A stretch of DNA of 64,000 nucleotides from Kitasatospora setae KM-6054 (GCF_000269985.1 NC_016109.1:4712001-4776000); one strand, 5' to 3'. Positions 51,247-58,980 are shown, numbered from the stretch's first letter. Numbers and translations: made by a program. The notes: generated from the sequence alone by a model not told the origin.

Positions 51247-51411
51247 AAGCTGACGCCGTGATCGTGTTACGAGTTCTTAGGAAAGAGAGTAAGTGTTGTA
51301 CCTACTTCCGTATCTAGCTATAGCAGTACTCAGAAATAGCTCTGTAGGGGTAACTGGGAAACCTGTGTCACCGCCACCCCACTTTCCCAACACCATCATG
51401 GGAGCCCGGTT

Positions 51412-51852
51412 CTGCTGATCATCGGAACCGTCTGCGACCGGTGCGGGAAGGCCCTGCGGGGCCGCCAGCGCGCCGTCTGTTCGAACGCGTGTCGGCAGGC
51501 GATCAAGCGGGCCGAGAAGCGGACCACCGCTGATCTCATGGGGCGCCCTTGCGATGTCTGCGGGGACGCTGCCGACTACGCCAACGGCCACGGGGCCTGG
51601 TGTGAGGTACATACGGCCAGGGCCCGGCGCGAGGACGCCGAGGCAGCGCGCTGGGATGCGGTGTGCGCCCTTGTGGACTGTGAGAACAACGCCGGATGGG
51701 ACGGCTTGGGGCGGGCCCGCAAGTACTGCTCGAACGCCCACAGCCAGAAGGCGTACCGGCTGCGTAAGGCCGCTGCCGCTGCTGCCGTTATGGCTCCCCG
51801 GTCGACTCTGACGCCAGGGGACGGACGGGAGGACGTTAGCCGCTCCGAGTAG
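51412..51852 (+). CDS. Zinc-ribbon protein with two C-x2-C modules, start unclear
   Basis: The frame carries two zinc-finger-like modules: CDRCGKALRGR with VCSNACRQA, then CDVCGDAADYANGHGAWCEVH, and a final CSNAHSQKAYR. From the last in-frame stop (about 51337) to the first Cys there is no ATG, GTG or TTG; only CTG at 51412/51415, with GGGAG upstream, precedes the first module. ATG 51538 would drop the first module. Either a rare CTG start or 5' damage near the IS is implied. Phage-type small zinc proteins look like this. Region 51247-51411 is AT-richer and empty. Confidence 0.6.
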   Translation: MLIIGTVCDRCGKALRGRQRAVCSNACRQAIKRAEKRTTADLMGRPCDVCGDAADYANGHGAWCEVHTARARREDAEAARWDAVCALVDCENNAGWDGLGRARKYCSNAHSQKAYRLRKAAAAAAVMAPRSTLTPGDGREDVSRSE

Positions 51853-51989
51853 CCACAGGTGCCGGGGTGGTGAGACCCCCGGCTTCTCGGCGTCCCCTGG
51901 CGCTAACTGAATAGCTTATGACTTCGCCCTGTTCCGCCGATCTCCGGCAGCGCAGGGCTTTTGCATGCACAAACAGAAAGGAAGCTGCG

Positions 51990-52364
51990 ATGGATCGCAG
52001 GGAATTCGTCAGCTCGGTCATGGCGAATGTCATGGCAGAAGAGGATGTCAAGGAAGGTCGCGCCGCGCAGGCTGCTTCGCCGGACGTGAACTCGCCGGAG
52101 ATCACCGCCATGCGGGAGAAGGCGGCGAAGTCCTCCGGCCTTTCTCTGGGACTGGCTGGCCGGCTGAGCGGAACTACCGAAGCTGAAATCAAGGCGGACG
52201 CCGATCGCCTCATGGAGGAAATTCGGGCCATGCCCGCAAACCTGCGCACTCAGCCGAAGTCCATTCTGCCGACCGGCGGCGCAGTTGATCAGCCGCCGTC
52301 ACATCTGGACATTGACCCGATAAAGCTCGCGGCCACCATCATGGCCCGCCGACTGGGAAGCTGA
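51990..52364 (+). CDS. Phage-like hypothetical protein, 124 residues
   Basis: ATG 51990 behind AAGGAAG. Acidic/basic helical protein, VNSPEITAMREKAAKSSGL and later KADADRLMEEIRAMPANL. No motif known to me; the helical, charged composition and the following genes with overlapping starts suit a phage or element structural block. The preceding gap holds a GCCGGGG-type hairpin (about 51867-51890). Confidence 0.7.
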   Translation: MDRREFVSSVMANVMAEEDVKEGRAAQAASPDVNSPEITAMREKAAKSSGLSLGLAGRLSGTTEAEIKADADRLMEEIRAMPANLRTQPKSILPTGGAVDQPPSHLDIDPIKLAATIMARRLGS

Positions 52365-52370
52365 ACGTCA

Positions 52371-52517
52371 ATGACCGAGAACAGCGGACCGCCGGAAAAC
52401 CCGGATCTCACCATTCGAGTCCTCAACCCAGAGGGCTCAAAGGGGAATGGGGGCTTCGGCTGGCACTTCTGGGCCGACCCTACTGACGCCGATGAAACGG
52501 CAGGTGACTGCGAATGA
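52371..52517 (+). CDS. Small hypothetical protein, 48 residues
   Basis: MTENSGPPENPDLTIRVLNP opens it; Gly/Asp-rich, ends DETAGDCE. Six bases after the previous stop and overlapping the next ATG (ATGA), so it belongs to the same transcript. No family recognised. Confidence 0.6.
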   Translation: MTENSGPPENPDLTIRVLNPEGSKGNGGFGWHFWADPTDADETAGDCE

Positions 52518-53098
52518 CCGAGTTCCGCAACGCTCACTTCCTGCTCAACCTGGAGGCGACGGCGAGCATTCTCACGTTCTCACCGGAGGGCCGTCCGGTC
52601 CTGGCCTACCGGCCCGTTGTCGGCTGGTTGTCAGATCCTGTACTCAGCCACGCCGAGAAGACCGGCGGGCACTCGATTCCGTACGCCATTCCGCTGGTAC
52701 TGACAGTCAGCGGGGCTGCACGCGGAATGTTCCCCGCCGACTTCTCCCCGAAGGAAACGGGGAACAGCACCCCCGCGCCGGCCGAGGAATTCCTTTTGGG
52801 GGTCTCGCCAAGTCGGGCCGAGGCTCAGCGGAATTACGGCGCCGTCCTGGACGTAGTCGAGCAGCTGACGGCCGAGATTTCCGAGAAGCAGGAAGCCGCC
52901 GAGGCTGAGGCCCGAGAGGTTGCCGAGAATGCCGCGCGCGCCGAGCGTGAGGCCGCCGAGCACGCTGCCGAAATGGCCAGCCAAAAGGTGGCGCAGCGCG
53001 CTGACGTGATCAGCAATGCCGATGCGCTCATTGCCGAGAACCGCGAATTCATTGCATCGCATTCCGCCAACACGACCATGGAGAACACCCTTGACTGA
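52514..53098 (+). CDS. Coiled-coil hypothetical protein, 194 residues
   Basis: The first 95 residues form a mixed domain (FRNAHFLLNLEATASILTFS), then an Ala/Glu coiled coil of about 80 residues (VEQLTAEISEKQEAAEAEAR onward) and a short tail. No known domain. Coupled to both neighbours by overlaps. Confidence 0.7.
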   Translation: MTEFRNAHFLLNLEATASILTFSPEGRPVLAYRPVVGWLSDPVLSHAEKTGGHSIPYAIPLVLTVSGAARGMFPADFSPKETGNSTPAPAEEFLLGVSPSRAEAQRNYGAVLDVVEQLTAEISEKQEAAEAEAREVAENAARAEREAAEHAAEMASQKVAQRADVISNADALIAENREFIASHSANTTMENTLD

Positions 53099-53846
53099 GA
53101 ACCTGACGCCCGAGCAGGAGCGCGCAAAGCGCCTTGAAATGCTCCACACCCAGGCCGAAATGGCCATCCCGCATTACGTTGACCTGATGACCCCGGATTC
53201 CGTCCGGGCCGCCCTCGCCGAGCTGGAGAGCACTCGGGAACGCCGGGACGCCGTGAACGACCTGGTGGGCGCGCTCCGCGTGGAGCTGGCGGGCCTGGAC
53301 GAGAAGGACGCCAGGGCCGCCAAGGACGCGCTCCGCGACGGCAAGCCACTGCCCAAGGCCACGAACCGGGGACCGCTGGAGAACAAGCTTGCCGAGGCCG
53401 AGCGTCAGCAGGTGCCGCTGTACGAACTGGCCGTCGAAGCGGCTCACGCGGTGAAGGCCGCAGCCATCGCCGTCCGTGCGGATTGGCGACAGACGATCTG
53501 CGAGGAAGTCGAGAAGACCCGTACCGAGGCGCTGGCCACGACCGCTCGGCTTACGGCTCTCATGGATCAACTCAGCATCTACGCAACGGCAGTTGAGGAC
53601 ATGGATGGCGACCTTGCCCAGCCGTGGGGAGCGAACGAGCGGCAGTGGCGGATCATGGCCCCCCGTGGCGGGATCACGTGGGACACCGACCGGCGAGCGC
53701 TGGACCGGATCGCCTCTGACCGGCTGGAGTACTCGACCACCTACCCCGGCGGCCTGCCTGGACGGCTGAGCCCCGACGCCGACCCGGCGGAGGAGCACAA
53801 CCCGCTGGCCGTACCGTCGGCAGCTTTCGGCACCCGAGGATGGTGA
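53091..53846 (+). CDS. Coiled-coil hypothetical protein, 251 residues
   Basis: TTG at 53091 with GGAG seven bases upstream gives LTENLTPEQERAKRLEMLHT; it overlaps the previous stop by eight bases. Long helices dominate (ERRDAVNDLVGALRVELAGL). Ends just inside the HNH gene. No domain assigned; phage-type structural or packaging-related role is only a guess from the neighbourhood. Confidence 0.7.
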   Translation: MTENLTPEQERAKRLEMLHTQAEMAIPHYVDLMTPDSVRAALAELESTRERRDAVNDLVGALRVELAGLDEKDARAAKDALRDGKPLPKATNRGPLENKLAEAERQQVPLYELAVEAAHAVKAAAIAVRADWRQTICEEVEKTRTEALATTARLTALMDQLSIYATAVEDMDGDLAQPWGANERQWRIMAPRGGITWDTDRRALDRIASDRLEYSTTYPGGLPGRLSPDADPAEEHNPLAVPSAAFGTRGW

Positions 53847-54178
53847 CCGTGGGCCAGGCATGGGAGGGCAGCGACCGGCGGGCAGGGCTGCCGCGCAACT
53901 GGGTCACGCTTCGCCGCAGCATCATGCAGCGCGCTGGCTGGCAGTGCGAATGGATGCGGGCGGACACGGGCCAGCGCTGCCCCGAGGTGGCGTCCGACTG
54001 TGACCACGTGATCCCCGGCGACGACCACAGCCCGAGCAACCTGCAAGCGCTGTGCAGCTACCACCACGGGGTGAAGTCGGGCCGTGACGGCGGTCTGGCC
54101 GCCGCTGCTGGCCGGAAGCCCGGCGGCCGGTACTCACGGCTGCGCAAGCCACCCGAGCACCCTGGTTACGTTGCGTAG
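53840..54178 (+). CDS. HNH endonuclease
   Basis: 112 residues. HNH core SDCDHVIPGDDHSPSNLQAL followed by CSYHHGVKS, with Cys residues (WQCEWM and RCPEV) making the zinc frame. Small HNH enzymes next to packaging genes are usual in phages, where they aid terminase cutting; no terminase is seen here. Confidence 0.88.
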   Translation: MVTVGQAWEGSDRRAGLPRNWVTLRRSIMQRAGWQCEWMRADTGQRCPEVASDCDHVIPGDDHSPSNLQALCSYHHGVKSGRDGGLAAAAGRKPGGRYSRLRKPPEHPGYVA

Positions 54179-54515
54179 CAGGGGAGGGGTGGGGGAGGGC
54201 TCCCTTGGTCTCTCTCAGGGATCGGTGTCGATAGCAGGAATCGGCCTCTCTACGGGTCTGGGAGTTCCGGCCGGGCCCGCCTGTCACCCGCTGTGACCTG
54301 GCCCGGCGCCTGATTCGCCGTCCGGCCCACCCGCGCATGCACAGCGCGGGTGCACCTGCGCGCCCGCCCGCGCACGCGTGGGGCCCGCCAGGCCCAGAAC
54401 CCCTACAGAGCCGCCACCCGGGGCCCTGGTCGACCCGGCAGCCGGCCGGGGCCCCAACGGGTCCACCGAACCCGCCACGGCCCGCCAAGTACCCACCGTG
54501 GCTAGAAGACTGGAG
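54179..54515. other. Non-coding stretch after the HNH gene
   Basis: 337 bases without a convincing gene. It contains a GGAGGGG-rich start, a short inverted repeat GTCAC/GTGAC (54283-54297) and Pro-codon-like GC repeats. No promoter is obvious. Confidence 0.5.
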
Positions 54516-54740
54516 ATGCCCATCCGAACACCCTTCGTCCATCCGCCATGCGGTCGGCAGTGGAGCGGCCAGCGCGCCGAGCACTGCCCGGCCTGTCACG
54601 AGACCTTCGCCAGCACCCGAGCAGGCGACGCCCACCGAACCGGCCCGCACAACGCCCGGAGGTGCCTCCCACCGGCCACGGCCGCACTCTGGCAGGACGC
54701 CCGGGGCCTCTGGCACCGGAAGCCCTACCCGGATCTCTGA
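54516..54740 (+). CDS. Small zinc-binding protein (FDXHR-like)
   Basis: 74 residues. CPACHETFASTRAGDAHRTG and RRCLPPATAALWQDARGLWH give a C2HC-type site resembling the FDXHR putative zinc-binding family (name from memory) common in actinophages and integrative elements. The Phe-Asp-x-His-Arg element is altered to GDAHR. Start ATG 54516; a longer frame to 54378 is less likely. Confidence 0.7.
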   Translation: MPIRTPFVHPPCGRQWSGQRAEHCPACHETFASTRAGDAHRTGPHNARRCLPPATAALWQDARGLWHRKPYPDL

Positions 54741-54833
54741 GCGCGCCCTTGCCCCCGTTCCGCCCCTCGCTGGGCAGGACGGGGGCCCTTCGTTGTTTCG
54801 GGCGTGCGCCTCCGTGCCTGACGCATGATCAAC

Positions 54834-54891
54834 TTGCATGCTGCCTTGACGACATCGCCGCTTTGAGTGATGGTCGTGCACATCCATGCAA
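54834..54891. promoter_or_regulatory. Inverted TTGCATG motifs before the regulator operon
   Basis: TTGCATG (54834-54840) and its complement CATGCAA (54885-54891). CATGCAA recurs at 56560 downstream of the HTH gene. Probable binding sites for the HTH protein encoded at 55698. Confidence 0.5.
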
Positions 54892-54913
54892 CCAGCACAG
54901 CACGGAGGGCACG

Positions 54914-55174
54914 ATGACACTAGAGTTCATCGGGATCGACCCCGAGACGCAGCAGCAGGGATCACCGACTGTCTGGGTGGACGCAGAGCAGAAGGAACTC
55001 GTGTTCCTGGGCTGGAAGGCGTCTCCGGCCTTGAAGGAACAGTGTGAACAGAACACGGCACCCGGGCACGCTACCGAAATCCCTGAGAACGAGGACGTGA
55101 TCAGGTTCCCCACGCGAATGATTCCTATTCTGAGGGAGGCGTGCGATGCCGCAGAGCGAGCCGGACTTCTTTGA
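54914..55174 (+). CDS. Hypothetical protein of HTH/DUF6879 locus, 86 residues
   Basis: ATG behind GGAGGGCACG. Begins MTLEFIGIDPETQQQGSPTV; a mixed alpha/beta small protein with one Cys pair (EQCEQ, EACDAAE). Overlaps the next gene by 29 bases. It always seems to travel with DUF6879 and HTH partners in my recollection; function unknown. Confidence 0.7.
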   Translation: MTLEFIGIDPETQQQGSPTVWVDAEQKELVFLGWKASPALKEQCEQNTAPGHATEIPENEDVIRFPTRMIPILREACDAAERAGLL

Positions 55175-55670
55175 GCTTCTGAAAGAGGCCAGGCACTCCG
55201 CAGTTCATCTAGAAATGCGTGATGCATACGGCGTCGGCGACGAGTCCGAGGACTTCGACCGCTGGGTGACCTCCGGAAAGCGGGATTCTGATCCCACGTC
55301 GCCGTACTGGGCTCCCTGGGTATCCGTCATTTCTGAGACGGTAGCCCGGGGCGTCAAGGTTCGCCGCGCTCGCATTGTTTCGGAGCCGGTTACGGATTAC
55401 ATCCGGTGGGAGCACGCCGGCACGGTCGTGAACATTGCGGCGGGCGAGGAGATTCGATGGCTTCCCCGTCGGCTGGCGTCCGGGATCGCGCTCCCCGGAA
55501 ACGACTTCTGGCTCTTTGACGAGAAAATCGTTCTGTTCAACCACTTCACTGGAAACGGTGATTGGGCGGGACAGGAGCTGAGCGCTGTCCCGGACGTTGC
55601 CCAGCTGTGCGCGTCTGCATTTACGGCGGTATGGGATTCGGGAATCCCGCACGACGAGTACAAAGTCTGA
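55146..55670 (+). CDS. DUF6879-like protein
   Basis: 174 residues, with FFELLKEARHSAVHLEMRDAY near the start and RRLASGIALPGNDFWLFDEK near residue 115, as in the actinobacterial DUF6879 family (assignment from memory). Found beside HTH/DUF5753 regulators, where a toxin-antitoxin-like or effector-regulator relation has been proposed. No catalytic residues identified. Confidence 0.75.
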   Translation: MPQSEPDFFELLKEARHSAVHLEMRDAYGVGDESEDFDRWVTSGKRDSDPTSPYWAPWVSVISETVARGVKVRRARIVSEPVTDYIRWEHAGTVVNIAAGEEIRWLPRRLASGIALPGNDFWLFDEKIVLFNHFTGNGDWAGQELSAVPDVAQLCASAFTAVWDSGIPHDEYKV

Positions 55671-55697
55671 CCCATCAACATATCGGATAGCTAGCTC

Positions 55698-56546
55698 ATG
55701 CCTTCATCTCCATCATCTAGTGCTCAAGACGCCCGCGAAGCCGTGGCGGCCCGACTGCGGGAACTGCTCCTAGATGCGGGGTTGACGGGGCGGGAGCTGG
55801 CTATCCGCTGTGGGTGGCATCCCTCGAAGTCCTCTCGGATTATGAACGGGAAGACCCCACCCTCCGATGCTGACATACGTTCCTGGTGTGAAGCGTGCGG
55901 AGCTGCCGGGCAGGCGGATGACCTCATTGCGGCAAATCGCACTGCGGACTCTATGTACGTTCAGTGGAAAAAGTTGCAGCGCAATGGAATGCGCCGCGCG
56001 CAAGAAGAGGTCGTTCCCCTTTGGGAGCGCACGCGCCAATTTCGCGTTTACGCTTCCAATGTTGTGCCGGGAATGCTTCAAACGCCGGGATACGCCACTG
56101 CCCTGATGGCCTCCATCACTGAATTTCAGGGCACGCCGGATGATGTGGCGGAGGCCGTAGAGGCCCGCATGGCTAGGGCTCATGTGATCCGCGAAGGAAA
56201 TCACCGATTCGCATTGTTGATGGAAGAAACTGTTCTGCGCTATCGAATTGGTGATTCCGAGGCTATGGCGGCCCAGCTGGGATATCTCCTCGCAGTGATG
56301 GCGCTTCCTCGGGTCAGTCTCGGGATTATTCCGTTTACGGCACCGCGCCGAATTTGGCCGCTGGAAGCGTTCTACATTTTCGATGATCAGCACGTCGCCG
56401 TGGAACTGCTCACGGCAGGAGTCAATGTCAAGACTCCCAGCGAGATTGCAGAGTACGGGCGCGCGTTCGAGAGGCTGGCAGAGCTGGCAGTCCACGGGTC
56501 CCAGGCAAGGGCGTTGATCACGTCGGCGATTGAGGCACTGGGGTGA
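55698..56546 (+). CDS. XRE-family regulator with DUF5753 (Scr1-type) domain
   Basis: 282 residues. HTH LTGRELAIRCGWHPSKSSRI at about 29-48, then DUF5753 from about 95, with FRVYASNVVPGMLQTPGYAT as its signature opening and EAFYIFDDQHVAVELL later. These proteins usually pair with a DUF397 gene; none is seen here, and the partner appears to be the DUF6879-like gene. Weak ribosome site. Followed by TGCAA motifs and cassette 2. Confidence 0.88.
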   Translation: MPSSPSSSAQDAREAVAARLRELLLDAGLTGRELAIRCGWHPSKSSRIMNGKTPPSDADIRSWCEACGAAGQADDLIAANRTADSMYVQWKKLQRNGMRRAQEEVVPLWERTRQFRVYASNVVPGMLQTPGYATALMASITEFQGTPDDVAEAVEARMARAHVIREGNHRFALLMEETVLRYRIGDSEAMAAQLGYLLAVMALPRVSLGIIPFTAPRRIWPLEAFYIFDDQHVAVELLTAGVNVKTPSEIAEYGRAFERLAELAVHGSQARALITSAIEALG

Positions 56547-56551
56547 ATCCG

Positions 56552-56566
56552 TGCAATCTCATGCAA
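56552..56566. promoter_or_regulatory. TGCAA direct repeat before cassette 2
   Basis: TGCAATCTCATGCAA carries two TGCAA units ten bases apart, i.e. about one helical turn. The second is part of CATGCAA, as upstream of 54914. This suggests the DUF5753 regulator acts at both places. Confidence 0.45.
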
Positions 56567-56640
56567 CTTTGTAGAGTCCAACTCGCCTAGGTCCCTAGCG
56601 TGTTGCTCATCGGTTCTGAGCAGTCCGAGGGAGTGGCCCC

Positions 56641-56841
56641 ATGGCGGTGAGCACCAACACTCGCAAGACCAAGACCCGCGCCGAGTACCGGGCCGAGCAA
56701 CGCCAGCGCGCTCCCGTCGGCGATGCGCTGGCCGACTACGACCCGGCGTACGCCGCCAAGGCCATGGAGCGAGGCATCCCCAAGGACTGGCCGTTCTGCA
56801 CCTGCGGTGCCGATGTGTGCCCCGACAAGGGGGCCGCATGA
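56641..56841 (+). CDS. Small CTCGAD-motif protein, cassette 2 (66 residues)
   Basis: Ends WPFCTCGADVCPDKGAA, matching the cassette 1 protein at 46988 in length, the IPKDWP block and the C-x-C-x4-C motif. The basic N-terminus (RKTKTRAEYRAEQRQRA) is diverged. GAGGGAG precedes the ATG; its stop overlaps the next ATG. Confidence 0.75.
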   Translation: MAVSTNTRKTKTRAEYRAEQRQRAPVGDALADYDPAYAAKAMERGIPKDWPFCTCGADVCPDKGAA

Positions 56842-57035
56842 CGCTGCCCACGGCTTCCGCCCCGGCTGTCAGTGCGCCGGAGAACCCCTGTCTTGAATGC
56901 GCCTACTTCGACGGGGTCGAAGCGCAGTACCCGGCCGACACGAACCCCACCATTGCGCGGCACCTGGTCAGGTGGCGGCAGCGGCACGCCGACGACGGCG
57001 AGTGCACGAACCCGGAGGCGGACCCGGATGAGTGA
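56838..57035 (+). CDS. Small Cys-containing protein, cassette 2 (65 residues)
   Basis: ATGA overlap with the upstream gene. NPCLECAYFDG near residue 17 and a late GECTNPEADPDE; a helical centre (TIARHLVRWRQRHAD) aligns with the cassette 1 protein's RDVQALRDKHNAQC. May bind metal. Confidence 0.65.
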   Translation: MTLPTASAPAVSAPENPCLECAYFDGVEAQYPADTNPTIARHLVRWRQRHADDGECTNPEADPDE

Positions 57036-57111
57036 CCGCCAGGACGACCGCCAGGCGGCCGTACAGGTCCCCTCCGGGGACGTTGAACCCGTGGCCCCTT
57101 CGAGTGGCTGA
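57028..57111 (+). CDS. Possible 27-residue peptide in cassette 2
   Basis: ATG inside the end of the previous gene (overlap of 8 bases) opens MSDRQDDRQAAVQVPSGDVE. Too short to judge; listed because every neighbour is coupled the same way. Confidence 0.25.
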   Translation: MSDRQDDRQAAVQVPSGDVEPVAPSSG

Positions 57112-57182
57112 GGACCCACCCGTGGCCCCGTAGGCGGCCCGCCGGGCCCCGGCCCGTTCTCAGCCCGGAGGAGCACACCGAG

Positions 57183-57263
57183 GTGCCCCTGTCGCCGGAG
57201 GATCGGCAGCGCCGGGCGGTGCTGCTGGCCCGGGTGCGTGAGGCGAACCACCCGAGGCGCTGA
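57183..57263 (+). CDS. Possible 26-residue basic peptide in cassette 2
   Basis: GTG with GGAGGAG ten bases upstream encodes a peptide containing SPEDRQRRAVLLARVREANH, a plausible amphipathic helix. Support is the ribosome site only. Confidence 0.3.
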   Translation: MPLSPEDRQRRAVLLARVREANHPRR

Positions 57264-57373
57264 CGCGCCCAACAGAACTCCCGTCCCGGCCACCTGGGGA
57301 AGGAATGGCCGGGACGGGTCGCAAAACCCGGCAGGCAAAAGCCAGTTGGGTCAAACGGCACGGAGGTACTGAG

Positions 57374-57517
57374 ATGGGTAAGCGCGGCGGCGGCACGGGC
57401 GCCGGTGACGGCGGCAAGCAGCAGGACGACAGCAACAAGGGCTCCGGGCACGGCGGCGGCGGGTCCGACGAGGGCGGCAACACCTCGGACGGCCAGAGCC
57501 CGGCGGGCGGCAAGTGA
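57374..57517 (+). CDS. Gly-rich 47-residue peptide coupled to methyltransferase 2
   Basis: Begins MGKRGGGTGAGDGG and is almost entirely Gly, Ser, Asp, Asn and Lys. GGAGG lies seven bases before the ATG. The stop overlaps the methyltransferase GTG (GTGA), exactly as in cassette 1. Asp-Gly and Asn-Gly steps are frequent (DGG, EGGN, DGQ), the kind of site isoaspartate-type methyltransferases act on, so a substrate role is attractive but unproven. Confidence 0.6.
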   Translation: MGKRGGGTGAGDGGKQQDDSNKGSGHGGGGSDEGGNTSDGQSPAGGK

Positions 57518-58692
57518 CCGGCGAGACGCTCAAGGAGGCGGGTCCCCAGGGGCTCGCCTCCGCGCTGGTGGCCAGCGGCGCGCTTTCCTCGGACTGGCTC
57601 CCGTCCTTCAAGGCCGTGCCCCGTGAGCTGTTCGTCCCGGATCGCATCTGGCCGGGCATCGCGGACGGCACGAAACAGAACCCCGTCGTGTACCGGTCGC
57701 AGGATCCCGAGGCGTGGCGAAGGGCGGTCTACTCGGACATCCCGCTGACCACGCAGTGGGACGACGGAGAACACGAGGGCGACGGGCTGGGCACGACCCC
57801 GAGTTCATCCAACTCCATGCCCACGATGGTGTTTTCGATGCTCCGAGACCTCGACGTACGCCCCGGTGACACGGTGCTGGAGGTCGGGACCGGGACGGGC
57901 TGGAACGCCGGCCTGCTGGCTCACCGCCAGGGCGACGCCAACGTGGTGACTGTCGAGTACGACCCGAACGTTTCCCGTGGCGCTCGGTCGAACCTGGACC
58001 GGGCCGGACTTGAGCCAACCGTGATCGAGGGAGACGGGCGGTCGGGGTGGGCCAAGGGCGCTCCCTACAGCCGGATCATCGCCACGTGCTCCCTGCTGGA
58101 GATCCCTGCGGCTTGGCTGGAGCAGACGGCCCCCGGCGGGATCATCGTTGCCCCGTTCGGCACCGAGTACGGCGGAGAGCAGATCGTCCGGCTGACCGTG
58201 AACGACGACGGGACCAGCGCGCACGGCACGTTCACCCGAAGCTCGGCGTTCATGCGGCTGCGCCAGCAGCGCACCGACCGGCCGCCCTTCGAGGACTACC
58301 TACGTGGCCGGGAATGGCCTGCCGACGCCGCGAGAAGCACCACCACGCTGGCCCCTCCGGACACAGGTGGGTGGTTCGAGCAGTTCGTCATCGGGGCGGC
58401 CGTGCCCGGGACGTTCTGGCGGGCGGAGCGCTACGACAACGGCGCGTACACGCTGTGGCTCTACAGCCGGGACACCCGGTCGTGGGCCTCCGCCGACTAC
58501 GAGCGGGACCGCACGGAGTACGAGGTGTACCAGTCCGGCCCCCGCAACCTCTGGGACGAGGTGGAGGCCGCCTGGCGCTGGTGGGACGACCAAGGCCGTC
58601 CCGACTTCGACCGCTTCGGACTCACCGTGACCCCGAACGGCCACACGGTGTGGCTGGACCATTCGGAGAACCCGGTTCCCGTCCGAGGCTGA
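57514..58692 (+). CDS. PIMT-like methyltransferase, cassette 2
   Basis: 392 residues. Same two-domain plan as the enzyme at 47668: FKAVPRELFVPDRIW, SAM motif LEVGTGTGWNAGLLAHRQG, and SRIIATCSLLEIPAAWL, then a C-terminal domain with the ending VWLDHSENPVPVRG. The SAM loop here is the more canonical of the two. GTG start coupled to the Gly-rich peptide. The two copies are clearly diverged, so they are not a recent duplication. Confidence 0.85.
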   Translation: MTGETLKEAGPQGLASALVASGALSSDWLPSFKAVPRELFVPDRIWPGIADGTKQNPVVYRSQDPEAWRRAVYSDIPLTTQWDDGEHEGDGLGTTPSSSNSMPTMVFSMLRDLDVRPGDTVLEVGTGTGWNAGLLAHRQGDANVVTVEYDPNVSRGARSNLDRAGLEPTVIEGDGRSGWAKGAPYSRIIATCSLLEIPAAWLEQTAPGGIIVAPFGTEYGGEQIVRLTVNDDGTSAHGTFTRSSAFMRLRQQRTDRPPFEDYLRGREWPADAARSTTTLAPPDTGGWFEQFVIGAAVPGTFWRAERYDNGAYTLWLYSRDTRSWASADYERDRTEYEVYQSGPRNLWDEVEAAWRWWDDQGRPDFDRFGLTVTPNGHTVWLDHSENPVPVRG

Positions 58693-58751
58693 CCCAGACC
58701 GGCCCGGCGGTCACCACGTCCCCCACGGGCGGCCGGGCCCCGACATGCCGA

Positions 58752-58786
58752 ACCCCCGGGGCCTCGATTTGAGGGGGTCCCGGGGG
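58752..58786. terminator. GC-rich hairpin between cassette 2 and the intron
   Basis: ACCCCCGGGGCCTC (58752-58765) pairs with GAGG...CCCGGGGG (58771-58786) with a small bulge. It can end both the methyltransferase transcript and the minus-strand transcript interrupted by the intron. Confidence 0.7.
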
Positions 58787-58825
58787 CACGACAACTTCTG
58801 CGCGTTCCCGTCCGCTGGGCTACGG

Positions 58826-58900
58826 CTAGGCCGTAACCTCAGCGGAGGCGCGCCCGAGCGAGTCAGACGCGCTTACGTGCGCAGTTGCGTAGTTACTCAA
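58826..58900 (-). CDS. Tiny ORF in the 3' exon of the intron
   Basis: TTG start at 58900, 24 codons, product SNYATAHVSASDSLGRAS-like, then TAG. It begins five bases into the 3' exon. After splicing, the 5' exon's perfect Shine-Dalgarno would lie ten bases upstream of this TTG. Support is position only. Confidence 0.35.
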   Translation of the reverse strand: MSNYATAHVSASDSLGRASAEVTA

Positions 58901-58945
58901 CTCAGTCGGGTAGCCGGAGCGCATTGCTGCGCCCCGGCCCCCTCA

Positions 58946-58980
58946 GAACCGGACGTGCGGCTGTTCACCGCATCCGGCTC
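58946..58980 (-). ncRNA. Group II intron domain V
   Basis: Minus strand reads GAGCCGGATGCGGTGAACAG and ends CGTCCGGTTC, with the AGC-type catalytic start and paired ends. It is 35 bases, one longer than usual, because the terminal loop is GAACA rather than GNRA. The reverse transcriptase stop codon overlaps its first bases. Confidence 0.9.

Noticed and set aside
50087..51248. TA target duplication of the complete IS630
   Set aside because: Flanking bases are GA and AA, so no TA duplication can be shown.
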